Below, piece by piece: positions 46,490-55,439 of a stretch of 64,000 bases of DNA. Below the pieces are notes generated by a model. The model saw only the letters and a list, made by a program, of their open reading frames with translations. It was not told the DNA's origin and made no database searches. Position numbers and translations under genes: made by a program. Each line of letters opens with the position of its first letter. Positions within the stretch are counted from its first letter, which is position 1. Origin of the DNA: Streptomyces sp. MNU76 (GTDB lineage: Bacteria; Actinomycetota; Actinomycetes; Streptomycetales; Streptomycetaceae); the NCBI RefSeq assembly GCF_020982545.1, contig NZ_JAJKLK010000008.1:1-64000 (forward strand), written 5' to 3'.

Positions 46490-48513
46490 GGTGCGACCTC
46501 CTTGGCCTCGGCAGTGGTACGGCCGAGGTGGATCTCCGGGGAGCCGACGGCGGATGCCTTGTCGGCCGGTGGTCCCGTCGTGGCCGCCGCGCGTCTCGCC
46601 CTCTTCGCCGCCCTCCGGCGGTGGGCGGCGCCCGCGATGCCGTCGGGGTTGGCGATCAGCGTCACGATCAGGGAGACGCCGCCGAAGAGCAGGGCCCAGG
46701 TCCCCTTGATCCCGAACCACTTGTCCAGCGCATGGGGCAACAGTGCCTCGGTGGACATCAGCCCCGCGATCACGGCTCCGGACACCATGGTGATGCCGCC
46801 GATGTAGGCGAAGCCGATCAGGCCGAGTGCGGCCAGCGCGGTGAACCGGGCGGCGCTGACCGAGCCGAAGTTGTAGCCGTAGAGGGTGCCGGCGGCGCTG
46901 GCGATGAAGGAACTGATCGTGAACGCGGCGATCTTGACGGCCCGCACGTCGACACCGGCTGCCGCGGCGGCGCGCTCGTTGGAGCGGACGGCGAGCATCC
47001 GCCGGCCGAGTCCGGTGCGCCGCAGGTGGGCGACGTACAGTCCGAGGGCCACGGTGACGGCCAGAACGAGGAAGCCGAACATGGGGCTGGGTTCGTTGCC
47101 GTCCAGGCCGCGGAAGTCCGCTTTCGGTCCGAGGTCGATCCCGAACAGGCGCGGCGGGGGCACGGTCACTCCGGCCGTTCCGCCGAACCAGGTGTTGTTG
47201 AACAGCGCCTGTTCCATGGCCAGGGCCGCGGCCAGGGTGACGACGGCCAGGCTCACACCCCGCACCCGCAGGGCGGAGACGCCCGCGGCCACTCCGAGCA
47301 GGGTGGCCAGCACCATCGCGCCGAGGGCGGAGAACGGGAACGGGATCCCCCACCCGACCGAGAGGTGGGAGAGGACGAAGCCCGCGGTTCCGGAGAGCGC
47401 GAGCTGCATCACGGAGATCTGTCCGACGTAGCCGGTGATGACGACGTAGGACAGGACGATGACCATGCCGATCAAGGAGTTCGTGAGTGCCTGGCGGAAG
47501 TCGAACGGGAGCACTATCAGTGCGGCGGCGGCGATCGTGGCGGATATCAGAGCGGGACGCAGCAGCCGCTCCGGCAAGGGCACCGCAGGCAGTCGCTGTT
47601 CGACGAGTTCACCGCGGCGCGGCAGACCCGCGCCCCGCACGTACAGGGCGACGACCATCAGGGCGAAGACGAGGAGCTGCTGGAGGCCGGGCATGGCGTT
47701 GCCGTTGTCGGTCGGGAACCAGCTCTGCGTGGACAGGTAGTACACGATCGACTGGAGCACTCCGATGAGGATGCCCGCGGTGCAGGCGATCCACAGCGAG
47801 GTGAACCCGGCGAAGAGGGCGGCGGCCAGGGCCGGGACCACCTGCAGGGGGAGCGTCATGGAGTCGACCTGGACGATGGGCGCGGCCAGGACACCGAGCA
47901 GTCCGGCGACCAGGGCGGCCAGGAGGGTGTTGGCCATCGAGACGCTGTTGGGCGACAGGCCTGCCAGCAGAGCGGCCTGTTCGTTCTCCGAGGCCGCGCG
48001 GGTGGCCAGGCCGAAGCGGCTCCACCGGTACAGGGCCCCGAGGGCCAGGGCGATCACGACGACCAGTCCGGCCAGGACGAAGCGGTCGGAGGGTGTGGTG
48101 ATGCCCAGCATGGTGACGGTGCCGGTCGGAAGGATGCTCGGTGCCTGCTGCGGCTGCACCCCGAAGACCAGGAGCACGGTGGCCTGCAGGGTGAGCAGGA
48201 CGCCGAGGGAGGCCGCGAGTTTGGCCAGGGGCGAGACGGTGCGCAGCGGCTTGAAGACCGCCACCTCTGTCAGGACTCCGACGGCCAGCGCGACTGCGAG
48301 CGCCCCGGCGAGAGCGGGTCCCACGGGCAGGGTGAAGCCGAAGAAACCTGTGGTCAGGGCCCAGAAGGCATAGGCCGAGGCCATGGCGACCGCGCCGGTG
48401 GACAGGTTGATGATGCCCGAGCCCCGGTAGGTGACCACCACGCCGAGCGCGATGCCGGCGATCAGTGCCCCCTGGCCGAGGCCGAGCACGGTGAAGAGCA
48501 GGATCTGTTCCAA
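46486..48513 (-). CDS. Fused LivH-LivM permease
   Basis: 675 residues uniting both membrane subunits: LivH-like half (about 1-300, with GIINLSTGAVAMASAYAFW and ASENEQAALLAGLSPNSVS) and LivM-like half (about 315-640, with YVVITGYVGQISVMQLALSG and RSNERAAAAAGVDVRAVK). A TTG start is used with AGGAG 8 nt upstream; the nearby ATG is out of frame. Stop overlaps livG. Confidence 0.92.
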   Translation of the reverse strand: MEQILLFTVLGLGQGALIAGIALGVVVTYRGSGIINLSTGAVAMASAYAFWALTTGFFGFTLPVGPALAGALAVALAVGVLTEVAVFKPLRTVSPLAKLAASLGVLLTLQATVLLVFGVQPQQAPSILPTGTVTMLGITTPSDRFVLAGLVVVIALALGALYRWSRFGLATRAASENEQAALLAGLSPNSVSMANTLLAALVAGLLGVLAAPIVQVDSMTLPLQVVPALAAALFAGFTSLWIACTAGILIGVLQSIVYYLSTQSWFPTDNGNAMPGLQQLLVFALMVVALYVRGAGLPRRGELVEQRLPAVPLPERLLRPALISATIAAAALIVLPFDFRQALTNSLIGMVIVLSYVVITGYVGQISVMQLALSGTAGFVLSHLSVGWGIPFPFSALGAMVLATLLGVAAGVSALRVRGVSLAVVTLAAALAMEQALFNNTWFGGTAGVTVPPPRLFGIDLGPKADFRGLDGNEPSPMFGFLVLAVTVALGLYVAHLRRTGLGRRMLAVRSNERAAAAAGVDVRAVKIAAFTISSFIASAAGTLYGYNFGSVSAARFTALAALGLIGFAYIGGITMVSGAVIAGLMSTEALLPHALDKWFGIKGTWALLFGGVSLIVTLIANPDGIAGAAHRRRAAKRARRAAATTGPPADKASAVGSPEIHLGRTTAEAKEVAP

Positions 48514-48553
48514 TTCATGACTCCTGTCATGAGTCCGCGAGTCCGGGAGTCCG

Positions 48554-48597
48554 CACCGCTGAGGCTGCGTCCGGGGAGGCGTGCAGCCTCAGCGGTG
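48554..48597 (-). terminator. Intercistronic hairpin livK / livHM
   Basis: A perfect 15-bp stem (48554-48568 with 48583-48597) and 14-nt loop between the binding-protein gene and the permease gene. Likely attenuates or protects mRNA so that more binding protein is made. Confidence 0.75.
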
Positions 48598-48616
48598 GCG
48601 GCGGGGAGGGCGGGGC

Positions 48617-49930
48617 TCACTGGGGCGGGCGAATCCAGTCGGTCAGGGGCTTGAACTGGCCCTTGCCCTCGTACTGGTAGAACCTCGCCTGGTCGTTGCA
48701 GACGGCGGGGGCGTCCGGGTACTTGCCGCACGCGACCTCTGCGGCGCCCATGACGACCGGCCCGGGGAACTTCTTGAGCTGCTCGGTCACCGACGCGGGG
48801 GTGATCTTGTCCGGGCCGATGGCGTTGAGCACCTTCGCGTACGTCAGGATCGTGCTCCAGCCCAGCGGCGCGAAGACCTTGGACTGGTCGTCCTTGCTCA
48901 GCCCGGCCTGCGCCGAGGCCTTCAGGTACGCCTTGGAGTCGGCGGCCGAGGAGTCCATCGGCAGTGTCTGGGCGACGCCGTACGTCCAGGCGGGCAGGTC
49001 CCCTCCGAGCCCCTGGGCGACATCGGGGGACATGCACAGCGGCGTGGAGACCACCGGCTTGGTGACATTGAGCTGCTTCAGTGCCTTGGCGATTCCGACA
49101 CATCCGCCACCGATGGAGATGGGGACCACGACATCCGCGGTGTTCGCCCCGGCCGCGGTGACCGGGCCGATCAGGTCGGTGGACTGCGCGTCGAATCCGA
49201 CGGACTTCACCTTCAGGCCGGCGGCCTTCAGACCCTTCACCGCCGCCCCGGAGGCGATCTTGTCGCCGGGGGTGCTCGTGTGGATCACCGCCGCGGTCTT
49301 CGCCTTCAGCACGTCACGGGCGTACGTGCCCCAGGTGCCGAAGATGTGCGGCAGGTCGCCGAACGTGCTGAAGGTGTTCTTCGCGGTGGGCATGGTCGGG
49401 CCCGTCGCCACTCCGACCAGCACGGGCTTCTTCCCCGCGATCACGGAGTTGAAGGAGGCGTCACCGAGGTAGAGATTGCCGACGCCGATGGCGGAGACCT
49501 CCTTGTCGCCCAGCAGTTGCTGGCCGCACTTCTGTCCCTCCTCCTCGGCGGACACCACCGTGCAGACGTTCAGCTTCAGCGGGTGCCCGCCGATGCCGCC
49601 CAGCTCGTCATTGACGTACTTCACGGCGGCCCGGGCGCCCAGGGTGGCTTCGGGGTTGCCGCCGGGGCCGCCTTCGACGTTCACCCAGCCCAGCGTGACC
49701 GGGTCGAGGCCGGCGTCGGCCTTGCCCGCCTTTCCGTCGACGTAGTCGAGGTAGTCCGTCACGACGTCACTCGCCGAGCGGGAGTCCGAAGTCGCGGAGG
49801 AGCCACCTCCGGAGGCGCCGGACGACGAGGGTGCGTCGGTACCCGATCCGCTGCATGCGGCGACGCCCAGCAGGGGCGCCATGGCGGCGGAGACGAGGCC
49901 GAGTCTCAGGGGGCGTGAGATCGAGGGCAT
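48617..49930 (-). CDS. livK: ABC importer substrate-binding lipoprotein LivK type
   Basis: 437 residues. Signal peptide with lipobox LGVAAC, Cys26 the lipidation site; then a Ser/Gly-rich linker and a type I periplasmic-binding fold (LGARAAVKYVNDELGGIGGHPLKL, VDDGAxx-like repeats). Recruits solute at the membrane surface for the adjacent permease. First gene of the importer operon, divergent from an unusual TetR-like gene. GGAGG precedes the ATG at 49930. Confidence 0.93.
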   Translation of the reverse strand: MPSISRPLRLGLVSAAMAPLLGVAACSGSGTDAPSSSGASGGGSSATSDSRSASDVVTDYLDYVDGKAGKADAGLDPVTLGWVNVEGGPGGNPEATLGARAAVKYVNDELGGIGGHPLKLNVCTVVSAEEEGQKCGQQLLGDKEVSAIGVGNLYLGDASFNSVIAGKKPVLVGVATGPTMPTAKNTFSTFGDLPHIFGTWGTYARDVLKAKTAAVIHTSTPGDKIASGAAVKGLKAAGLKVKSVGFDAQSTDLIGPVTAAGANTADVVVPISIGGGCVGIAKALKQLNVTKPVVSTPLCMSPDVAQGLGGDLPAWTYGVAQTLPMDSSAADSKAYLKASAQAGLSKDDQSKVFAPLGWSTILTYAKVLNAIGPDKITPASVTEQLKKFPGPVVMGAAEVACGKYPDAPAVCNDQARFYQYEGKGQFKPLTDWIRPPQ

Positions 49931-50092
49931 GCGGGATCCTCCTGGATCGGAAAACGGCAGGGCGGCGTTGCCCGGCACGGCATGCGGGAAAGCAGACGAA
50001 GGCAGAGGAAGGCAGGTGGGCGCACCGGGATGACCGGTGCCTCGGACCAGCCCGAGGGACTTCGAAAGGCCAGGTGATCGGCGCTTTCGAGT

Positions 50093-50111
50093 TCCGTAAC
50101 TTTCTTACGGA
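50093..50111. promoter_or_regulatory. Operator between livK and the TetR-like gene
   Basis: A 19-bp palindrome TCCGTAA-CTTTC-TTACGGA in the divergent promoter region, AT-rich against its surroundings. A typical TetR-family site size; binding by the adjacent regulator is inferred. Confidence 0.65.
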
Positions 50112-50194
50112 TCGGGAATCTAGGTGTACGCTGGCGCCCTGTCAACGCCCCGGTTCACACCGAATTAACGATCATGCAATGGGAGGGGAAGGAC

Positions 50195-50944
50195 ATGACG
50201 GAGCACGCCGTGAGACGCAGGCTCCCTCGGCGCTCACCCGAAGAGACCCGGGCCCTCATGCTGGAAGCGGCCACCAAGCTCGTCTGCGCCGGTGCCTCCG
50301 ACACGAGCGAGGAGGCCGTCTCCGCAGCCCTTGCGCACATCCGCGTCAAGCGGGTCACCGAGGAAGCCACCCGCATCATGCGGGAGAGGCTGGGCGACGA
50401 CACGGCACCGGCGATCACGACCGGATCCATCTACCAGATCTGGCCCGCCCAGGCCGACTTCCAGGCGGATCTCCTCTTCCACCTCACCAGCCGGCAGGCC
50501 GAACTGGTCCCGGGGCTGCCGGAGAGCATCCGGCGTTTCAAGGAGGCGGTCGACAGCGGGACGACCTGGCAGGAGGCTCTCAACGACGTCCTGACGGACA
50601 ACCACGAGAACCACCGTGTGGACCCGGTCTACCGTGTGCTGCTCGGCTTCTACGCCAGTGCCGCGAACCCACGCGTCCGCGATGCCCTGGGGCACTACGG
50701 CGAGTCGTTCACCGAGGTCGCCTGCGAGGCGTACCAGGCGCTGCTGGACGCCTACGGGCTGCGCATGCGCGCGCCCTACAAGATCGAACACCTCGCCACC
50801 ACCATCGCCGCACTGCTCGACGGCTTCCATATGCGCTGGATCGCCGGACATCCCAATCTGGAGGACCCGGAAGGACGGGACCGCTGGTCCCTGGCGACCC
50901 GGGCCGCGGTGATGGTGTTCGACCAGTTCACCGAACCGGCGTAG
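50195..50944 (+). CDS. Atypical TetR-like transcriptional regulator
   Basis: 249 residues. The N-terminal region begins like TetR (TRALMLEAATKLVCAG) and ends like its HTH (ITTGSIYQIWPAQADFQADLLFHL), but about 30 extra residues (SEEAVSAALAHIRVKRVTEEATRIM) lie between, longer than the usual spacing. The C-terminal all-helical ligand domain follows. ATG 50195 has GGAGGGGAAGG before it. Probably controls the divergent importer operon. Confidence 0.75.
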   Translation: MTEHAVRRRLPRRSPEETRALMLEAATKLVCAGASDTSEEAVSAALAHIRVKRVTEEATRIMRERLGDDTAPAITTGSIYQIWPAQADFQADLLFHLTSRQAELVPGLPESIRRFKEAVDSGTTWQEALNDVLTDNHENHRVDPVYRVLLGFYASAANPRVRDALGHYGESFTEVACEAYQALLDAYGLRMRAPYKIEHLATTIAALLDGFHMRWIAGHPNLEDPEGRDRWSLATRAAVMVFDQFTEPA

Positions 50945-51034
50945 GTGGGTGCGCACGTCCATGCGTCGATGAGCGCGGAGCGTCTGCGCATCGGATCGGC
51001 AATCTGCCGTCGGCGTGATCGCCCGTGCAGGCGG

Positions 51035-51652
51035 TCACGGATGGTCGATGCCCCATGGGTTCGGGGTGGGGCCCCCGGGTGTGCCGCACGCGGTCTTCGG
51101 TGGGAGGAGGCGCCGGGCGGCGATTCGGGTGGTGCGGAACGCCGTGTCCGCCGTTGTGGAGGCGGGCGTCAAGTGGCTTGTGGTGGAGGGGAGTTCGGTC
51201 CGCGCCAGAGGTCTCCCCGGGTACGCCGCCATGAGGAGGCCGGTGCAGTCGTCGCGTTCCCTCGGTGAGAGGCCCGCGGGGAAGCCGATGGTCCGGGGGC
51301 TGCTCCCGTCGGTGGTCAGGCGGAAGCGCAGGACGGACCTCAGGTTCGTCCCCGCCGTCGTGGCGGTGGCCTCCCAGAACTGGACCTGCACCGTGATCGG
51401 TTCGCACAGGGGCGCGCCGGTGTGCGGACCGATCACCACCGCCGCGTCCTCGGCCGCCGCCTCGTCGGGGAACGACACCCGCAGCCACTCCGCCCGCTTC
51501 TCGGCCGACCAGCCGTCGGCCGCCCGGCAGGCGCCGGCGCCCGCCTGTACTCCGTCGGCCTTTTGGGCCTTCTCCGCGCAGCCGCTGGTCAGCAGCGCAA
51601 GAGCCGCCGTCAGTGACGCCAACGACCCGTGGGCGAGCTGGGGCCTGGACAT
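51035..51652 (-). CDS. Secreted lipoprotein, function unknown
   Basis: 205 residues with a signal peptide and lipobox LTSGC (Cys25). The mature part has no family I recognise; it has an acidic first half (AEKRAEWLRVSFPDEAAAEDA) and a Thr/Pro-rich end. Isolated gene. Confidence 0.7.
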   Translation of the reverse strand: MSRPQLAHGSLASLTAALALLTSGCAEKAQKADGVQAGAGACRAADGWSAEKRAEWLRVSFPDEAAAEDAAVVIGPHTGAPLCEPITVQVQFWEATATTAGTNLRSVLRFRLTTDGSSPRTIGFPAGLSPRERDDCTGLLMAAYPGRPLARTELPSTTSHLTPASTTADTAFRTTRIAARRLLPPKTACGTPGGPTPNPWGIDHP

Positions 51653-51890
51653 GGTCTCCCTCGATCGGCGGGGGCGAGGCGCCGGCGGCCTCGCTCGGTG
51701 GAGGCAGTCTTCGCGGAGCGCGGTGAGGGCCGGGGGGCCGGAAAGGGGCATGTGGCCGACTTGTGATCAACAGGCTCTCGCGGGGCCGGGCCGTCCGTCT
51801 CGCGGGAGCGGTTCTGGCGGGGGTCCGGCGGGACTACTTGCTGGTACAGGCGCGGCCGATCGACAGTTTGTCGCCTGATTTCCCATTTGG

Positions 51891-51936
51891 TTGAACAGTT
51901 GTCGATCGCTGTCCACGATTCTCCTGTCCAGTGCCC
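51891..51936 (+). promoter_or_regulatory. Conserved promoter/operator module, copy 1
   Basis: TTGAACA (51891-51897), 20 variable bases, then the 19-bp ATTCTCCTGTC-type block (51918-51936). The same elements at identical spacing precede bkdA (55374-55419), 17 of 19 bases equal in the block. Reads as -35 TTGAAC and -10 CACGAT at 17-bp spacing, with the conserved block in the early transcribed region. An Lrp site is likely. Confidence 0.7.
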
Positions 51937-51980
51937 GGAGGCACGACTTCCGGCCCCGTCGCTGCAGAAGCGAGTCGAGC

Positions 51981-53027
51981 ATGGTGCGCGTCCGTTCGTC
52001 CCTGGCCCAGCTGCCCGCCTACGTCCCCGGCCGCAAATTGCCCGGCGCGGTCGCGCTGGCGAGCAACGAGTCCCCGTACGGGCTGCTGCCCGGTGTCGCG
52101 GCGCGGCTCGCGGAACTGGCCGGGGGGGTGTCGCGCTATCCCGACATGAGCGCCGCCGCGCTCGTCCGGGCCCTCGCCGAGCACCACGACGTCGACCCCG
52201 AGCGGATCGCGGTGGGCGCCGGTTCCTCGGAGGTCTGCGCACAGCTGCTGCACTCGGTCGTCGGGCCCGGCGACGAGGTCGTCTTCGGCTGGCGGTCCTT
52301 CGAGGCGTACCCGATCCTCACGGCGGTGGCGGGCGGCACGGCGGTGCGGGTCCCCCTGCGTGCGCACGGGCTGGACCTCGACGCCATGGCCGAGGCGGTC
52401 GGCGACCGGACCCGGCTGGTGTTCGTCTGCAACCCCAACAACCCCACCTCCACCGCGGTCGGCGAGCAGGCGCTGCGCGACTTCGCGGACCGGGTGCCGC
52501 AGGACGTACTGATCGTCGTCGACGAGGCGTACCGGGAGTACGCCGACCCGGAGCTGGTCCCCGACGCCCTCGCGCTGCTCGGCGACCGGCCGAACGTGGT
52601 GGTGCTGCGGACCTTCTCCAAGGCGTACGGCCTGGCCGGGCTGCGGGTCGGATACTGCGTGGGCCCGTCCGGCATCGCGGAGCACGTCCGCAAGACCCAG
52701 ATCCCTTTCAGCGTCAGCGCGCTCGCCCAGGAGGCGGCGGTGGTCGCCCTCGGCGAGCACGCCGAGGTCGTCCGGCGGGCCGCCCTCACGAGCGCCGAAC
52801 GGCAGCGGGTGACACTGCGGTTGCGCGACCTCGGCTTCGAAGTCCCCGACTCCCAGGCCAACTTCGTCTGGCTGCCGCTCGCCGGTGACAGCGCGGACTT
52901 CGCCCTGCACTGCCTCGGCGGCGATGTCGTCGTGCGCCCGTTCGTCGGCGAGGGCGTCCGGGCCACCATCGGGCTGCGGGCGGAGAACGACGCCCTGCTC
53001 GCGCTCGCCGCGAGCTGGAGAGGCTGA
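51981..53027 (+). CDS. Class I/II aminotransferase, HisC/aromatic type
   Basis: 348 residues, PLP fold type I: SNESPYGLLPG opening, VFVCNPNNPTSTAV, VDEAY, PLP-Lys in TFSKAYGLAGLRVGY and the Arg near C-terminus (RATIGLR). Related to histidinol-phosphate and phenylalanine aminotransferases. Beside a 2-oxoacid dehydrogenase and paa genes, transamination of an aromatic or branched-chain amino acid is plausible. Start at 51981; upstream codons read through the promoter. Confidence 0.88.
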   Translation: MVRVRSSLAQLPAYVPGRKLPGAVALASNESPYGLLPGVAARLAELAGGVSRYPDMSAAALVRALAEHHDVDPERIAVGAGSSEVCAQLLHSVVGPGDEVVFGWRSFEAYPILTAVAGGTAVRVPLRAHGLDLDAMAEAVGDRTRLVFVCNPNNPTSTAVGEQALRDFADRVPQDVLIVVDEAYREYADPELVPDALALLGDRPNVVVLRTFSKAYGLAGLRVGYCVGPSGIAEHVRKTQIPFSVSALAQEAAVVALGEHAEVVRRAALTSAERQRVTLRLRDLGFEVPDSQANFVWLPLAGDSADFALHCLGGDVVVRPFVGEGVRATIGLRAENDALLALAASWRG

Positions 53028-53032
53028 CGGCC

Positions 53033-54718
53033 GTGCGTGTGGGGCCGTACGAGCGGCATCGCGAGCTGCTGCAGCAGGCGGTACGGGCCGTGGCGGCCGG
53101 TGAGTGCTGCGCACCGTTCACTCGCGCGGGGCGGGGCGGCGCCGACGCGGGCATGAGGTCGGCACGGACCGCGGAGAAGGTGTTCGGCTCGCTGTCGGGC
53201 CGCGCCTTCGAACTCGGCCAGCCCGGTGAACTCGGCCGGGTGAGCAGCGAGTCCTCGCCGTACGGGGTCGTCATGGACATCGGCTATCCGCGGTGCGACC
53301 CCGCGGCGCTGGTGGCGGCGGCCGGCCGGGCGATGGCCGGCTGGCGGGCCGCCGGGCCGTACCAGCGGGCCGGGGTGGCGGTGGAGATACTGCGCCGGCT
53401 GAACACCCGCAGCCACGAGCTGGCGCTCGCGGTGCACCACACCACGGGCCGGTCCCTCTCGGCCGCGTTCCGGGCCGCCGGGCCGCCCGCCCAGGACCGC
53501 GCACTGGAGGTGGTGGCCCGCGCGTTCGCCGAATCGGAGCGCGTTCCCGCGGACCTGCGCTGGGAGAGTCCGCGCGGCCGGAAGGAACCGCTGGCGATGG
53601 CGGGCACCTGCGCCCTGGCGCCGCGCGGTGTGTCCCTGCTCGTCGGCTGCCCCGAGCATCCCACCTGGAACGGCTGGCCGGCCTTGTTCGCCAGCCTGGT
53701 GACCGGCAACCCGGTGATCGTGGCCCCGCATCCCCGATCCGTGCTGCCGCTGGCGATCACCGTGCGCGTCGCGCGGCAGGTGCTGGCGGAGGCCAGGCAC
53801 GACCCCGACCTCGTCACCCTGGCCGTCGCGGCACCCGGGGAACCCCTGTGGCAGCGGCTGGCCACGGACCCGGCGGTGCGCATCGTCGACTTCACCGGTC
53901 CTGCCCGGTTCGCCGACTGGCTGGAGCAACACGCCCGACAGGCCGTCGTGTTCGCCCACCGGACCGGACTGAACACCGTGGTCGTCGACTCCACCGAGGA
54001 CTACCGCGGCCTGGTGCGCGGCCTCGCGCTCTCCCTGTGCCTGTGCGGCGGAACGGTCCGTACGACACCGCAGAACATCCTGGTGCCGACGGCGGGCATC
54101 GCGACCGACGAGGGCCACAAGACCCTCCGCGACCTCGGCGCCGACCTCGGCGACGCCGTCGACCGGCTGCTGGGGCACCCGGTCCGCGTGGCCAGGCTGC
54201 TGGGCGCGATCGTCGACAACGAGGTGCGCACGGGACTGACACAGGCCGCGCGGTACGGCGCGGTGGTGCACGCCTCCGGGGCGCTGCACCACCCGGACCA
54301 TCCCGACGCCGACCTGCGCAGCCCGCTCGTGGTCCGGCTGGGGGTGCGGGACGAGCGGGTCTACGCCCGGGAGTGGCCCGGGCCGGTTGCCTTCCTCGTG
54401 GGCACCGACTCGACCTCGCACAGCCTGGAGGTCTTCCGCCGCACGGTCGGCCGCCACGGTGCGCAGTTCGCCGCAGTGCACTCCATCGATCCGCTGGTCC
54501 TGGCGGCCACCGAGGCGGCGGCGCTCGACGTCGGCGTCCACCTGGTGGAGAACCTCGCCGACGACCTGCCCGCCGATCCCTCCTCGGCCGCGCCCGAACC
54601 GCCGGGCGGCGGGGCGCACTTCGTCACCGGACGGTTCCGGGTGGTGCGCTCGCGCGGCCGCAGCGCCACCGCCGTACGCCCGCCCGGGCGCGACCCCGGG
54701 GAACTCGTCGGCGCCTGA
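53033..54718 (+). CDS. PaaN-like aldehyde dehydrogenase homologue, predicted inactive
   Basis: 561 residues, clearly homologous to the PaaN part of the gene at 59307 over the whole length and with the same numbering. Yet the catalytic residues differ: Lys231 is Ala (VIVAPH), Glu309 is His, Cys343 is Arg (TVRTTPQNI). The spacing 309 to 343 equals the canonical Glu268-Cys302. The C-terminus also lacks a segment before FVTGRFRVV. Intact frame and good codon use suggest a maintained pseudoenzyme. GTG start 5 nt after the aminotransferase stop. Confidence 0.85.
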   Translation: MRVGPYERHRELLQQAVRAVAAGECCAPFTRAGRGGADAGMRSARTAEKVFGSLSGRAFELGQPGELGRVSSESSPYGVVMDIGYPRCDPAALVAAAGRAMAGWRAAGPYQRAGVAVEILRRLNTRSHELALAVHHTTGRSLSAAFRAAGPPAQDRALEVVARAFAESERVPADLRWESPRGRKEPLAMAGTCALAPRGVSLLVGCPEHPTWNGWPALFASLVTGNPVIVAPHPRSVLPLAITVRVARQVLAEARHDPDLVTLAVAAPGEPLWQRLATDPAVRIVDFTGPARFADWLEQHARQAVVFAHRTGLNTVVVDSTEDYRGLVRGLALSLCLCGGTVRTTPQNILVPTAGIATDEGHKTLRDLGADLGDAVDRLLGHPVRVARLLGAIVDNEVRTGLTQAARYGAVVHASGALHHPDHPDADLRSPLVVRLGVRDERVYAREWPGPVAFLVGTDSTSHSLEVFRRTVGRHGAQFAAVHSIDPLVLAATEAAALDVGVHLVENLADDLPADPSSAAPEPPGGGAHFVTGRFRVVRSRGRSATAVRPPGRDPGELVGA

Positions 54719-54818
54719 CGGGCCGGCCGCACTCCGTCGGCCCGGTCGGGACACCTGGGGCACGGTCGGGGCGGCCCGGGGACCGGTCGGCGTGGTCGGG
54801 GCCGGCCGGTTCCCCCGG

Positions 54819-55319
54819 TCAGCCCGTCCAGTCCGCCCCGCGCCCCCGCACCTCGTCGAACACCAGCCAGGTCCGCGTCGAACGCACCCCGGAAACCCCC
54901 TGGATCCGCTCCAGCACGACCGAGCGCAGCGCCTCGTTGTCCGGCGCGCGCACCAGCACCAGGACGTCGAAGTCGCCCGTGACCAGGGAGACATGCTCCA
55001 CGTACGGGATGTCGCGCAGCTCGCGCGAGATGTCCCGCCAGGCGGCCTGCTCGGTGCTCAGGGTGACATAGGCGCTGGTGCCGAGGCCGGCCCGCTTGGG
55101 GTTCAGCTGCGCGGTGAAGCCGGTGATCACCCCCTCGGACAGCAGCCTGCCGATGCGTGTGTAGGCGTTGGCACGCGAGATGTGCACCTGTTCGGCCAGG
55201 GCGCGGACCGACTGGCGGGCGTCCTTCAGCAGCCGGGCCAGGATCTGGCGGTCGGTGTCGTCGAGCGGGACGGCAGTTCGTCCGGGCACGGGCCCCGCGG
55301 GCGAGTCCATCTCAGACAC
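54819..55319 (-). CDS. Lrp/AsnC-family regulator
   Basis: 166 residues from the GTG at 55319, which has GGAG 6 nt upstream (a GTG ten codons earlier is the alternative). HTH LDDTDRQILARLLKDARQSVRALAEQVHISRANAYTRI, then RAM domain (LVTGDFDVLVLVRAPDNEAL). Divergent from bkdA and resembling BkdR-type regulators. Probably senses an amino acid and controls the two operons with the shared module. Confidence 0.92.
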   Translation of the reverse strand: MSEMDSPAGPVPGRTAVPLDDTDRQILARLLKDARQSVRALAEQVHISRANAYTRIGRLLSEGVITGFTAQLNPKRAGLGTSAYVTLSTEQAAWRDISRELRDIPYVEHVSLVTGDFDVLVLVRAPDNEALRSVVLERIQGVSGVRSTRTWLVFDEVRGRGADWTG

Positions 55320-55373
55320 ATTGCTCTCCAGAACCTGAGGATTCGACACTTCATCTGCAGTTCACGCGAAGTC

Positions 55374-55419
55374 TTGAACACATATTCCCTTGTCGTCACC
55401 ATTCTCCTGTCAAGTGTCC
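55374..55419 (+). promoter_or_regulatory. Conserved promoter/operator module, copy 2
   Basis: TTGAACA (55374-55380) and the 19-bp block at 55401-55419 repeat the arrangement of 51891-51936 at identical spacing, ahead of bkdA and next to the divergent Lrp gene. Confidence 0.7.
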
Positions 55420-55439
55420 AGAGAAAGCGAGTGCCCTCC

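Noticed and set aside
46528..48654. 708-codon antisense frame over the LivHM permease
   Set aside because: Shadow of a permease; highly charged repetitive translation.
54719..54818. Repeated GGTCGG words
   Set aside because: Irregular spacing and GC-rich background; not a clear repeat array.
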